Below, piece after piece: positions 1 through 7,426 of a DNA stretch of 32,507 nucleotides. The stretch comes from Microcaldota archaeon (GTDB lineage: Archaea; Micrarchaeota; Micrarchaeia; Micrarchaeales; Micrarchaeaceae). A program made the position numbers and the translations under genes. Location of the stretch: contig JAJZZO010000013.1 of NCBI GenBank assembly GCA_021797495.1, positions 1 through 32,507 of the forward strand, given 5' to 3'. The notes beneath the pieces are model-generated. The model made no database searches, had not been told where the DNA came from, and saw nothing but the letters and a program-made list of their open reading frames with translations. Positions within the stretch are counted from its first letter, which is position 1, and each line of letters begins with the position of its first letter.

Positions 1-15
1 TGAAAATGGCTGGCA

Positions 16-32
16 AAAATTCTGCGAATTTT
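16..32 (+). other. perfect 7-bp hairpin directly upstream of the tRNA-Glu body
   Basis: AAAATTC (16-22) and GAATTTT (26-32) are exact reverse complements around a TGC loop. C14 can also pair with G35 and G12 with C37, leaving small unpaired A loops. The element sits where the 5' acceptor strand should be. It could be the distal part of a tRNA intron or a leader of a tRNA half. It does not fold into a textbook bulge-helix-bulge within the visible bases. Confidence 0.5.
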
Positions 33-35
33 AAG

Positions 36-103
36 TCGTCTAGTCCGGTCAAGGACGCAGGCCTCTCAAGTCTGAAACTCGGGTTCAAATCCCGGCGGGA
101 GCA
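36..103 (+). tRNA. tRNA-Glu (CUC), body from position 8 to 73; 5' acceptor strand absent
   Basis: D arm, anticodon arm, T arm, 3' acceptor strand and discriminator A of a tRNA are all present. The D stem GUCU pairs with GGAC. The anticodon stem CAGGC/GUCUG encloses the loop CUCUCAA, so the anticodon is CUC (Glu). The T stem is UCGGG/CCCGG, the 3' acceptor strand is CGGGAGC, and no CCA is encoded. The matching 5' strand should read GCUCCCG just before base 36, but bases 29-35 read TTTTAAG and only the last G fits. Bases 1-35 instead hold a perfect 7-bp hairpin (16-22 with 26-32). The 5' acceptor may be encoded upstream of the window behind an intron near position 6/8. It may be a separate split-tRNA half, or this may be a truncated copy such as an attachment-site remnant. 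The Glu identity is firm; the gene architecture is unresolved. Confidence 0.8.
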
Positions 104-152
104 TTTGAGATTTTCGACGGCAGACTCGGGTTCGGATAAGTTAGAGGCAAGC

Positions 153-734
153 TTATATGTACCGGCCAATCACGTAAATTACGAATATTGTTATCAAAAC
201 GGAAATTGCAAGCGCAGATACTACTTGTTTAATGTCGTGAGCCCCGACCTTTATTCTGGAGTATCCGACAATTAGCGAAAGTGCCAGCATGCCGATGAAT
301 GCATAAGAACCATATGCATATAACAAAGCAACAGAAGGCCCGCTTATGCCCCAAGTATGTATGCTTACCTTTGTTAGATATTTAGTTATCAATGCCGCTA
401 TTATGGTATTGATTACGTATGCGAGCATAAGTACTCTGAATATGAAAGGCGAAGCGGTTACTTCAAGTAAAACAAACCCGATTATATAAGCAGATATTGA
501 GATTATAAACAGCGGAAGCCTTTTTTCTTTATCAGCTACGTAAAATCCGGCGTTTGAAGTTTTGGCATATACGAGTAGGGCACATGTCTGAATCAGGGAT
601 GAGAAGGTTATCGCTATCGCTACCGATAGTATTGTGCCGCCTCTTATGTATAATAACAAAAACCAGTAAGCTGGCGATATCTGCGGCGCGAATATAAGCG
701 AGAGAAAGTCATATATGCCAAAGTGGGATTTCAT
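153..734 (-). CDS. PAP2-superfamily-like integral membrane protein with degraded active site
   Basis: A 193-residue, very hydrophobic protein with about five to six membrane segments. The order of recognisable elements follows the PAP2 (phosphatidic-acid phosphatase 2) variant seen in many prokaryotes. A KEKRLP segment (about 69-74) stands for the KxxxxxxRP motif, WGISGPS (about 128-134) for the W-x-ISGH motif, and SRIKVGAH (159-166) for the SRxxxxxH motif. The histidine of SGH is proline here (SGP), and the acidic residue after the last histidine is Gln. The usual lipid-phosphatase chemistry is therefore doubtful. I chose ATG at 734 rather than a TTG 15 nt upstream because a TTTATATA-type box at 755-762 lies 25 nt away, which fits a leaderless mRNA. 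Family assignment is by motif pattern only; a lipid or isoprenoid-related role is an inference. Confidence 0.55.
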   Translation of the reverse strand: MKSHFGIYDFLSLIFAPQISPAYWFLLLYIRGGTILSVAIAITFSSLIQTCALLVYAKTSNAGFYVADKEKRLPLFIISISAYIIGFVLLEVTASPFIFRVLMLAYVINTIIAALITKYLTKVSIHTWGISGPSVALLYAYGSYAFIGMLALSLIVGYSRIKVGAHDIKQVVSALAISVLITIFVIYVIGRYI

Positions 735-754
735 AACAGTATATTTCAAATAAA

Positions 755-762
755 TTTATATA
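755..762 (-). promoter_or_regulatory. TATA box for the PAP2-like gene
   Basis: On the minus strand the bases read TATATAAA. The centre is about 25 nt upstream of the ATG at 734, so the transcript would start at or next to the start codon. Confidence 0.45.
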
Positions 763-891
763 CTGATTTCATTACTTACAAACCTGCATTCAGAGAGCAG
801 ATGCAGAATGAGCTTGCATACAGGAAAAGGCATGACAGGATAACAAAAAGGCATAACATATTAATTTTTCCGGGTAATACTTCACTGCGAA

Positions 892-963
892 GGGCCCGTA
901 GTCGATTGGTAAGACGTTCCCCTCACACGGGAAAGACACGGAGTTCGATTCTCCGCGGGCCCA
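892..963 (+). tRNA. tRNA-Val (CAC)
   Basis: A complete 72-nt cloverleaf without intron. The acceptor GGGCCCG (892-898) pairs perfectly with CGGGCCC (956-962), followed by discriminator A. The anticodon stem TTCCC/GGGAA encloses the loop CTCACAC, giving anticodon CAC at 924-926. The T stem CGGAG/CTCCG encloses TTCGATT. CCA is not encoded. An AT-rich box (about 857-866) lies some 30 nt upstream and can serve as the TATA element. Confidence 0.95.
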
Positions 964-1005
964 AATTGAATACGATTTTTTAGAGGAGTTTGAGGATAAT
1001 TCCAG

Positions 1006-1272
1006 CTATTTAATATTGTCCAACGTTGCCAAAAGTTCACTTGTTGGGATAACACCAACTATGTCCTGTTTCTTTATTAGCTTGTCATTAGGCCAGATTT
1101 TGCAATGTTTATACAATGCAACAGCAAAATATGGCGCATCGTTCTTAGTTGGTGACGCCATTTCTGCATCTTTTTCGAATTTGTTTAATTCAGCAGCAGT
1201 AACTATTTCAATATTGGCTGCTGATATCGACCCCATGGAAAGCTCAGCGACATAGCTTTCGTCCCCTCTCAC
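1006..1272 (-). pseudogene. C-terminal fragment of a PIN-domain protein
   Basis: 88 codons from a GTG. The segment SPTKNDAPYFAVALYKHC, followed by IWPNDK and then TSELLATL, is the C-terminal half of a PIN-domain (VapC-like ribonuclease) fold. It holds the acidic NDAPY and NDK residues that help bind the metal. The N-terminal strand with the invariant Asp (usually VxDTNxL) and the following helices are missing. The upstream bases to 1440 on this strand contain stops and no such motif. PIN proteins normally have about 130-150 residues, so roughly the first 50-60 are lost. It is probably an inactive relic, and no antitoxin partner is visible next to it. Confidence 0.55.
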
Positions 1273-1442
1273 AAAATGAAATCTCTCACTTGCAAACAGT
1301 TAAAACAACCGAAAATACTTTTTTTACTACATTATAACCAAAAAGGCAAAAAGCATTAAATATCATTACGAGGGTATTATATTATTTAGTGACATTCGTA
1401 TTTTGATGCTCTACTAAGACATTAAGATATTATAGTGGTCAT

Positions 1443-3128
1443 ATGACTAAGTATGTTTTAGTGTCGGATTCGAGCCTTACCGCAAACTACAGGCAATTCC
1501 CCCTTCTTGAATTTCTTCCGAGCGCACCTGTGCAGGCAGTCCCTAATTCAGTATATTATTTCTTGAAGGGGAAGTCGTACAAGCCGGATCGCGATGGTCG
1601 ATCCACAGTTACAACTTACGCGCTAAGGAAGCTTGAAGCTGCCCTACTACAAAGATACCCAAGAAAAGACGTTGTCGTAGCGCATGAAGACCAGCTTAGC
1701 AAATTCATAAGAGGCGACACAGAGATCATAGCAGTGAACACGATGGACCCGTTAGGGTTGGGTCCGCTCACAATGTCTTATTTCGCCCTTATGGGCGCTG
1801 ACAAAGGTGCCTGGGTGACAAAAGAGTGGCATAGGTTGATTGAGAAGATAAACATAGCTAGGAAAGGTACGAATGCAAAGCTGGTAGTAGGCGGGCCTGG
1901 TGTGTGGGAGCTAACGATACATCCAGAAGAATTGGAATCCGCTAACATAGATTACGCATTCCAGGGTGAATCGGAAGACATATTGTGCGACCTATTCGAA
2001 CAGATAAGCGCTGGGAACATAGACAAAAACATGTTTTTTGAAGGTTATACGACAATCGATGATGATTTCCACAGAAGTTATGTAAGCAATCCCAAGTTTC
2101 TGTCAAGGAACAGAAGCATAGGCACTTCAGTACCGCTCGAGAAGATACCATTGATACAAGGCCCAGCGCATTCAGGTATGGTCGAGATAATGCGGGGGTG
2201 CGGTATAGGATGCGACTTCTGTGAGGTAACACTCAGACCGCTTCGCTACTACAGTTATGATTCGATACGCAAGGAGATAGAAGTCAACGTCAAAATGGGT
2301 GGATATGATAACGCGTGGCTGCACACAGATGAATTCTTCGGATTCAGGCACACGAATGCCAGGTTTGAACCTAACGAGGAGGCGCTGCTAGAATTAGCTA
2401 CTACGGTAATGTCGATCTCAGGGATAAAACACATGAATCCGACACATGCTAGGATATCTCCTGCAACGGCATACCCTGAGATGATAGAAAAACTGTCAAT
2501 TATAATGAGAGCTGGACCGTCAAACTGGATAGGTGTGCAGGTAGGTGTGGAAACCGGAAGTGATTCCCTTGCCAAAAAACATATGCCAAACAAGACACTG
2601 CCGCTTCATATAGGCCCAGACGGAAGCTGGAACGAGATAGTATGGACAGGCACGAGAAATCTTAACAAGTATTTCTGGAGACCGGCTTTCACAATACAAT
2701 CGGGGCAAAAAGATGAGACCCCCGAAGATAACTGGGACACAGTAGCGCTTATAAACAAAATGGGCAACTCTTACATAGACGGAAGACCGTTCGAATTCAC
2801 TGTTACTCCGATGCAAAACGTCCCGCTCGGCCTAATAAAAAGTAAGGGTTTCTCAACAGATATGCTCACCGAATCACAACTCGCAATGTACTACGCAAGT
2901 TATAGGCACTTATACAAGATAGCGGTCAGAAACGCAAGAAGAGAGGGTAAGGGCAATCTTGGCGTGAAAGTTGGAACCTCGTTTATAATAGCACTTGGTG
3001 GGTGGGCAATGATGAAGTTCGTGGAGAGGATAGCAAAGAAGGGAGGGGTAGATTTAGAGAAAGCCAAAACTTACGGCATCTCATCAACAACGTCGCGCAT
3101 TGAAAGCATAACGCAGTTCAACAAATGA
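1443..3128 (+). CDS. B12-binding-type radical SAM protein, function unknown
   Basis: 561 residues. The N-terminal part (about 70-190) has the layout of a cobalamin-binding-like domain common in this radical SAM class: NTMDPLGLGPLT, then KLVVGGPGVWE near 146-156, then a GESED segment near 175. The radical SAM core follows, with RGCGIGCDFC placing Cys253, Cys257 and Cys260 in the CxxxCxxC arrangement that binds the 4Fe-4S cluster. The 5'-deoxyadenosyl radical chemistry is known for the family, but the substrate is not evident. The canonical DxHxxG cobalamin motif is not seen, so cobalamin binding itself is uncertain. The gene stands alone on the plus strand, with ATG after a weak GTGGT. Its stop codon overlaps a 14-bp palindrome at 3127-3140. 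Confidence 0.75.
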   Translation: MTKYVLVSDSSLTANYRQFPLLEFLPSAPVQAVPNSVYYFLKGKSYKPDRDGRSTVTTYALRKLEAALLQRYPRKDVVVAHEDQLSKFIRGDTEIIAVNTMDPLGLGPLTMSYFALMGADKGAWVTKEWHRLIEKINIARKGTNAKLVVGGPGVWELTIHPEELESANIDYAFQGESEDILCDLFEQISAGNIDKNMFFEGYTTIDDDFHRSYVSNPKFLSRNRSIGTSVPLEKIPLIQGPAHSGMVEIMRGCGIGCDFCEVTLRPLRYYSYDSIRKEIEVNVKMGGYDNAWLHTDEFFGFRHTNARFEPNEEALLELATTVMSISGIKHMNPTHARISPATAYPEMIEKLSIIMRAGPSNWIGVQVGVETGSDSLAKKHMPNKTLPLHIGPDGSWNEIVWTGTRNLNKYFWRPAFTIQSGQKDETPEDNWDTVALINKMGNSYIDGRPFEFTVTPMQNVPLGLIKSKGFSTDMLTESQLAMYYASYRHLYKIAVRNARREGKGNLGVKVGTSFIIALGGWAMMKFVERIAKKGGVDLEKAKTYGISSTTSRIESITQFNK

Positions 3129-3140
3129 ACGTATACGTTC
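3127..3140. repeat. 14-bp perfect palindrome at the 3' end of the radical SAM gene
   Basis: GAACGTATACGTTC equals its own reverse complement and begins inside the stop codon TGA (3126-3128). It lies in the 107-nt convergent gap before the dCTP deaminase 3' end. It could be an operator or part of a transcript end. No T-run follows it, so it is not a clear terminator. Confidence 0.4.
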
Positions 3141-3235
3141 AAGCGTTGAGGAATTGCACACGATACTTGTAATAAGAGTTTTAAATTATTAGAACCTGCA
3201 ACTGCCTGAACAAAGCGTCAAGCTTAGTACAAAGG

Positions 3236-3751
3236 TCATGGGTGTTCCTGGTTAGAGTATGCACCAGAGTACTTCTTCGCTCCTTTTACTTCCTCGAGTA
3301 TTATCTGGCATATCCTTATTCCTGGAATCAGCCTTAGTTTTACTTTCGATAAATTCGCTATTTCAAGCACCACCTTGCCGCTGCTGCCAGGTTGGACGAA
3401 GCCGCTGCTCACGTGAACAAGTAGCCCTATCCTTGCGAATCTTGACCTACCCTCTATCCTGCCGGAAACATTAACAGGGAGCGTTATCTTTTCCAAGGTT
3501 ATCCCGTTTATAAACTGCCCTGGCATAAGGACTATTCCGTCAGGCTCCGCCTTGACAATGCTGCTTATTGATTGATATTTATTGTTTTCCGAAACGTCAA
3601 TGATACCGTCATGTTTTTTGAATATGCGAAATTCATCGCCCAAACGCAGATCTATAGAACCTGATCCTATCTGCGAGATGTCGAATGGAGTTATAACCAA
3701 TTTTTTGGTTTTTATGAGCGTTAGGATATTCGATTTGGCTAAAACAGACAT
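3236..3751 (-). CDS. dcd: dCTP deaminase
   Basis: 171 residues. The central block reads IEGRSRFARIGLLVHVSSGF, then VQPGSSGKVVLEIAN, then LIPGIRICQIIL. This matches dCTP deaminases of the dUTPase superfamily: the GRSxxAR nucleotide-binding loop, and the Glu of VLEI as general base. The enzyme deaminates dCTP to dUTP (or dUMP in bifunctional forms) in thymidylate precursor synthesis and acts as a trimer in the cytosol. The more usual IDPG/DxG segment reads VQPG here, and I cannot tell mono- from bifunctional activity. ATG at 3751 follows GGTG with 8-nt spacing and lies 9 nt after the coiled-coil gene, so it is probably the last gene of a three-gene operon. Confidence 0.9.
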   Translation of the reverse strand: MSVLAKSNILTLIKTKKLVITPFDISQIGSGSIDLRLGDEFRIFKKHDGIIDVSENNKYQSISSIVKAEPDGIVLMPGQFINGITLEKITLPVNVSGRIEGRSRFARIGLLVHVSSGFVQPGSSGKVVLEIANLSKVKLRLIPGIRICQIILEEVKGAKKYSGAYSNQEHP

Positions 3752-3760
3752 TAATACACC

Positions 3761-4981
3761 TTATTCTGTAACGCGAACATTTACGCCATAATACTGCATG
3801 AACATATGCATCAAGGTGTTCTTGGCATCTTCTATCTGCATTTTTATCTCACCCTGCCGCTCTATCATTGAACTGCGACGTTTAGATTCGGATTCAATAT
3901 TATTTACCTTTTTTCTGGCATCATAGAGCTTGTTGCTGTATTCCCTGGCCTGTTGCTCCAGAGCGTATTTTTGTTCCATTATGGACTTCGCTTCAGAGAT
4001 TGCGGAACCTATACCTGCACTGATTGCATCGTCTATTTGTTCGATTATTTGAGCAGCATTATCGATCATTATAGTATTGTCCTTTATTTTTGAGCGCATT
4101 GCCTCAAGCATGCTTATGAAGTTCGAATATGCAATTTGGTCAGAAAGCTCTGTCATTGGTGAGGATATTTGCTTCGCAAGGCTTTCTCCACTGGTTTTTG
4201 AATGGTCGTACTTCCTGGCTGCGCGCTCGAGTGGCTTCAGCACTAGTTCTACCTCGGACTTTATCGTATGGTAATTCTTTTCCAATCCTTCTATTTTATT
4301 GTTTATTTCCTTCATCTCTTTTTCGATAGTATCCCTTTCAATCTCTGCATCAGAGTCCACAGGTGCAGGATTGTAATTACCGTCTATGTACGCTGCAGTG
4401 TTGTGAAGTTCGGCCTTCAATCCCATCATCTTGCTTATTTCGTCCCTAAGCGCCATGTATGACTTGAAACTGTCCTCGCCCTTGCCGAGTTCGTACTCTA
4501 GATCCTTGAGCGCCTTTTCTATTGCCGAAAAAGGTTTTTTGAAAAGGTGCATTTCATCGGAATAGCCCATGACTACTCCCTTGAAATTTGCATTTACCGA
4601 AAGCACTTTCGAGACAAAATCTGCATAAAGCCTTTGCACTGCCCTTAAATCTTCATACCTTGTTTCGAACTTTACGGCTTCTATGCTTTCATTAAGCGAA
4701 AGCACTGAAGCGGAAAGCGACTCTATATATTTGGGCTTTTGCGTCTTTATGAAGCTTGTGCTCATTCTTCCGGCAAACTCTTCATCGGGATCTTTTTCTA
4801 TCTTAGAAAAGCTCGATATGGCTGCATTAAAGCTTTCCAACGATGTTGAAAGCCTGCCAAGTATCGGCGAGCATCTGTTGATTACCTGAAGCGAAGCCTC
4901 GTCGAACATTTTTTTAAGATAGCCTTCGCAGGAATCTAGAGGAAGTTCGACTTGTTTCGGTTTTCTGTTGAAAAGAGACAT
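3761..4981 (-). CDS. long coiled-coil protein of unknown function
   Basis: 406 residues, almost entirely predicted helix with heptad-like Leu/Ile/Glu/Lys patterns. There are no Cys clusters, signal peptide or membrane segment. The strongest coiled-coil stretches are about 210-260 and 320-395. A proline-containing break (NYNPAPVDSD) near 200 separates two helical halves. I do not recognise the family. ATG at 4981 starts 2 nt after the stop of the ABM gene; a TTG two codons further upstream is possible but less likely. The tight spacing with the ABM monooxygenase upstream and dcd downstream suggests one transcript. A structural or scaffold role is only a guess. Confidence 0.7.
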   Translation of the reverse strand: MSLFNRKPKQVELPLDSCEGYLKKMFDEASLQVINRCSPILGRLSTSLESFNAAISSFSKIEKDPDEEFAGRMSTSFIKTQKPKYIESLSASVLSLNESIEAVKFETRYEDLRAVQRLYADFVSKVLSVNANFKGVVMGYSDEMHLFKKPFSAIEKALKDLEYELGKGEDSFKSYMALRDEISKMMGLKAELHNTAAYIDGNYNPAPVDSDAEIERDTIEKEMKEINNKIEGLEKNYHTIKSEVELVLKPLERAARKYDHSKTSGESLAKQISSPMTELSDQIAYSNFISMLEAMRSKIKDNTIMIDNAAQIIEQIDDAISAGIGSAISEAKSIMEQKYALEQQAREYSNKLYDARKKVNNIESESKRRSSMIERQGEIKMQIEDAKNTLMHMFMQYYGVNVRVTE

Positions 4982-4983
4982 GT

Positions 4984-5283
4984 TCAATGACCTGGATTCT
5001 CAGATTCGTAAAATACTCTGTGCCTTGGCTGGCCCTCGACTATATCCCTTGCGGATGCTGTAACTCCGTGGAATGCCTCGCTCCTTACAAAATTGGTGAA
5101 ACTCTCGATGCTGTCCCATTCGCTGTATATCATGTATTCCCTTGGGTTGCTGACCTCTTTATAGAGCTTGGCGAGCCTGAAGCCGCTGCCTTTCGACAGG
5201 TATTCAACAACATCCCTGAACTTGGATTCGAACTCGCTTTCGTGGCCCTCCTTGATTTTATAGTATAGCCCGACATTTATCAT
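4984..5283 (-). CDS. ABM-domain (antibiotic biosynthesis monooxygenase-like) small protein
   Basis: 99 residues. The pattern is N-terminal NVGLYYKIKEGHESEFESKF, then a central MIYSEWDSIESFTNF, and a C-terminal RHRVFYE strand. It is that of the dimeric ferredoxin-like ABM fold, which includes YgiN-type quinol monooxygenases and IsdG-type haem oxygenases. The Trp in SEWDS is the family's typical core residue. The actual substrate cannot be read from the sequence. ATG at 5283 follows a good GGTGG Shine-Dalgarno. It is the first gene of the minus-strand run with the coiled-coil protein and dcd. Confidence 0.75.
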   Translation of the reverse strand: MINVGLYYKIKEGHESEFESKFRDVVEYLSKGSGFRLAKLYKEVSNPREYMIYSEWDSIESFTNFVRSEAFHGVTASARDIVEGQPRHRVFYESENPGH

Positions 5284-5402
5284 TTTACCACCTAAACCAG
5301 TTTCACATTTAACGCTTAAAAGGATTAGCTGGTTATTTGGCTTTTGGAGAGCAACAAAAGGATTAAATTGTTACCTCATTAAATAGATATGCTTTTTAAG
5401 CT

Positions 5403-5475
5403 GCGATCGTAGTCTAGCCTGGTAGGACATTGCCTTGCCAAGGCAGTAACCCGGGTTCAAATCCCGGCGGTCGCA
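5403..5475 (+). tRNA. tRNA-Gly (GCC)
   Basis: A complete 73-nt cloverleaf. The acceptor GCGATCG (5403-5409) pairs with CGGTCGC (5468-5474) with one T-G wobble; the discriminator is A. The anticodon stem TTGCC/GGCAG encloses TTGCCAA, giving anticodon GCC. The T arm is CCGGG-TTCAAAT-CCCGG. No intron and no encoded CCA. A TTAAATAGATA box (about 5380-5390) lies just upstream. The next coding region starts only 15 nt after the tRNA, so the two may share a transcript. Confidence 0.95.
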
Positions 5476-5490
5476 CCTTTCGGTAATTTA

Positions 5491-6111
5491 ATGGATGAGA
5501 TAGAGTTCAACGACGGGAGCATAGAAGCAGGTTTCAAAAAACTGGCCAAGGTCGAAATAGGCTATGAGGAACTGCAGCTTACCGATTCCGAGCGTAGAGT
5601 ATTGGAGCTTTTGGGCAAAGCCTCAAGGGTTTTGGATTACGTTTTCATGGAGCAGATATGCCCGGCAATACCGCCGCTAGTAGAAGCTTTGAAAAGCAAC
5701 GGTGGCGAAGAGAATAGAAAAAGATTGGCATACCTTATGTTCAACAAATCCCCATTCGATGCGTTGGACGGGCTCAAGCCGTTCGTAAAAGGAAATGGCA
5801 TCTGCAGGGATATAGCAGTATACCCAGAGGGGATAACCGCTGAAGAGCTTGAGAGCGCTATAAAAAATGGTGAGATAAGCGCAGATGATGCTAAGAGCTA
5901 TTATACCGCAATAAGGAGGGAAAACGGCATGCTCGGACTCGTGAAAGGACTTAACGATATAGAGGCATCTGGCGATTATGAAAGGGCAAAAAGGCTTACG
6001 GAAAAATATTGCCATATTACAGAGGAACTCGAAGCCGCGTATAAGTCAATAAGTAATTTGCCTGTTGAGATAATGCTTGCAGCGAATTCGGGTAACGCCA
6101 ATGAACAATAG
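5491..6111 (+). CDS. stand-alone protein resembling the N-terminal lobe of M49 (dipeptidyl-peptidase III-like) proteins
   Basis: 206 residues, soluble, largely helical. Several blocks resemble the N-terminal lobe of bacterial M49-type proteins: LTDSERRVLELLGKASRVLD followed by FMEQ, then FNKSPFDALDGLKPFV, then YPEGITAEELE, then YYTAIRRENG. In M49 enzymes the zinc site (HExxGH and EExRAD) lies in the following domain. That domain is entirely absent, and the gene ends normally with TAG at 6111. Peptidase activity is therefore unlikely. It may be a substrate-binding or regulatory homologue, or the remnant of a larger gene. The next gene starts inside its last codons (11-nt overlap), which points to co-translation with the deaminase. 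The homology is pattern-based from memory; confidence is moderate. Confidence 0.5.
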   Translation: MDEIEFNDGSIEAGFKKLAKVEIGYEELQLTDSERRVLELLGKASRVLDYVFMEQICPAIPPLVEALKSNGGEENRKRLAYLMFNKSPFDALDGLKPFVKGNGICRDIAVYPEGITAEELESAIKNGEISADDAKSYYTAIRRENGMLGLVKGLNDIEASGDYERAKRLTEKYCHITEELEAAYKSISNLPVEIMLAANSGNANEQ

Positions 6112-7366
6112 TTTGGCCATAAAGGGAGCAGGTATACTGCTTGGCAACGGCAGCGTAAAAAATACGGACATACTCATAGAAGACGGTGTGATATCTAGGA
6201 TTGGAAAAATAGGTAAAAGAGCAGACAAGATAATAGACGGCAAACATGAAGGCTTGATCGCGATACCCGGGTTAATAAATACGCATGCACACATCGCAAT
6301 GGCACCTCTGAAAGGAATGGTAGACGGAACGGATCTTATGGATTTCCTGAAAACCACATCTGATTTTGACGCAAGGAATAGCAAAAGCATGGTTTATGAC
6401 TCAGCAATAGTTGGAATGGCGGAAATGATAAGGAATGGCATAACGGATTTTGTTGATTTTTATTATAGCGAAGATGTCGTAGCTAAGGCAGTGGATGATC
6501 TAAATTATCAGGGAAACCTTGCTTGGGTGGTTCTGGACAAGGACAAGACAACGCAAGATGGAGACCCTATCTCCAATGCCGAAAACTTCATAAAACACAA
6601 CAAGGTAAAAAGCGTAAAGCCCATGGTGGCGATCCAAGGCGTTTATGCGGCATCTAAAGAAACGATGGAAGCAGCTTATGAAATTGCGAAAAAACACGGT
6701 ACCAAGGTCACGATGCATATAGCGGAAACAGAATATGAGGTAAAAGAACACAAGAAGAAACACGGACTGAGACCGGTAGAGTGGATGCATAAGAACGGAT
6801 TCGTAAACAAGAATCTGCTTGCTGTACACTGTGTTTGGCTTGACAAAAATGAAATCGCGATGATTTCAAACGCTGGCGCAGTGTCATATAACCCGACCAG
6901 CAACATGAAGCTTGGTTCTGGAATCGCACCGATAACGGAGATGATGGATTCTGGGGCATCCATAACGCTTGGAACCGATAGCGTAGCGAGCAATAACTCA
7001 TTGGACATAATTTCCGAAATGAAATACGGCTCTTTGCTCCAAGCAGTAAGACTTGGCAACCCGAAAGCGATATTGCCGAAACAGGCGTTTTCCTTTGCGA
7101 CTTATAATGCCGCGCAATTCCTGCATCATGGCAAAAGTTACGGGTTGAAAGAGGGGGCAAAAGCGGATATAACTCTCATAAAAAATGGTATAGGTGCAGG
7201 GCGTTCCAATGCAATAAACGCACTCGTTTATTCCTCAAGTCCCGCTAACATTGTCGGGACGATAGTCAACGGTAAGGTGCTTTACTACAAAGGATTCGCA
7301 CCTAAAATCTTGGAGAAGGTAACAACATCGCTTAAAAGATTGGAAAAACGCGAGCGAAGCAGTTGA
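6101..7366 (+). CDS. amidohydrolase, 5'-methylthioadenosine/S-adenosylhomocysteine (or 5'-deoxyadenosine) deaminase type
   Basis: 421 residues. Metal-dependent amidohydrolase (TIM barrel) with all expected ligands: GLINTHAH gives His62 and His64, MHIAET gives His206 and catalytic Glu209, AVHCVWL gives His243, and TLGTDSVASNN gives Asp293. An N-terminal and C-terminal beta-sandwich flanks the barrel, as usual. The arrangement matches archaeal MtaD/DadD enzymes. These deaminate MTA, SAH or 5'-deoxyadenosine, by-products of SAM and radical SAM chemistry, to the inosine forms. ATG at 6101 overlaps the previous stop by 11 nt; a TTG at 6077 is a weaker alternative. The exact substrate is not decided by sequence. 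A radical SAM gene in the same window makes a salvage role plausible. Confidence 0.85.
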   Translation: MNNSLAIKGAGILLGNGSVKNTDILIEDGVISRIGKIGKRADKIIDGKHEGLIAIPGLINTHAHIAMAPLKGMVDGTDLMDFLKTTSDFDARNSKSMVYDSAIVGMAEMIRNGITDFVDFYYSEDVVAKAVDDLNYQGNLAWVVLDKDKTTQDGDPISNAENFIKHNKVKSVKPMVAIQGVYAASKETMEAAYEIAKKHGTKVTMHIAETEYEVKEHKKKHGLRPVEWMHKNGFVNKNLLAVHCVWLDKNEIAMISNAGAVSYNPTSNMKLGSGIAPITEMMDSGASITLGTDSVASNNSLDIISEMKYGSLLQAVRLGNPKAILPKQAFSFATYNAAQFLHHGKSYGLKEGAKADITLIKNGIGAGRSNAINALVYSSSPANIVGTIVNGKVLYYKGFAPKILEKVTTSLKRLEKRERSS

Positions 7367-7385
7367 GCTAAACCTGCAAAAGTAA

Positions 7386-7393
7386 TTTATATA
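7386..7393 (+). promoter_or_regulatory. TATA box for tRNA-Met
   Basis: An exact TTTATATA with its centre 37 nt upstream of the first tRNA base, leaving a short leader to be removed by RNase P. Confidence 0.55.
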
Positions 7394-7426
7394 TTGTTTA
7401 GCCATTTATTGTGCTTTTATTTTTAT

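Noticed and set aside
723-983. 86-codon plus-strand frame
   Set aside because: It runs through the complete tRNA-Val gene and has no recognisable protein pattern.
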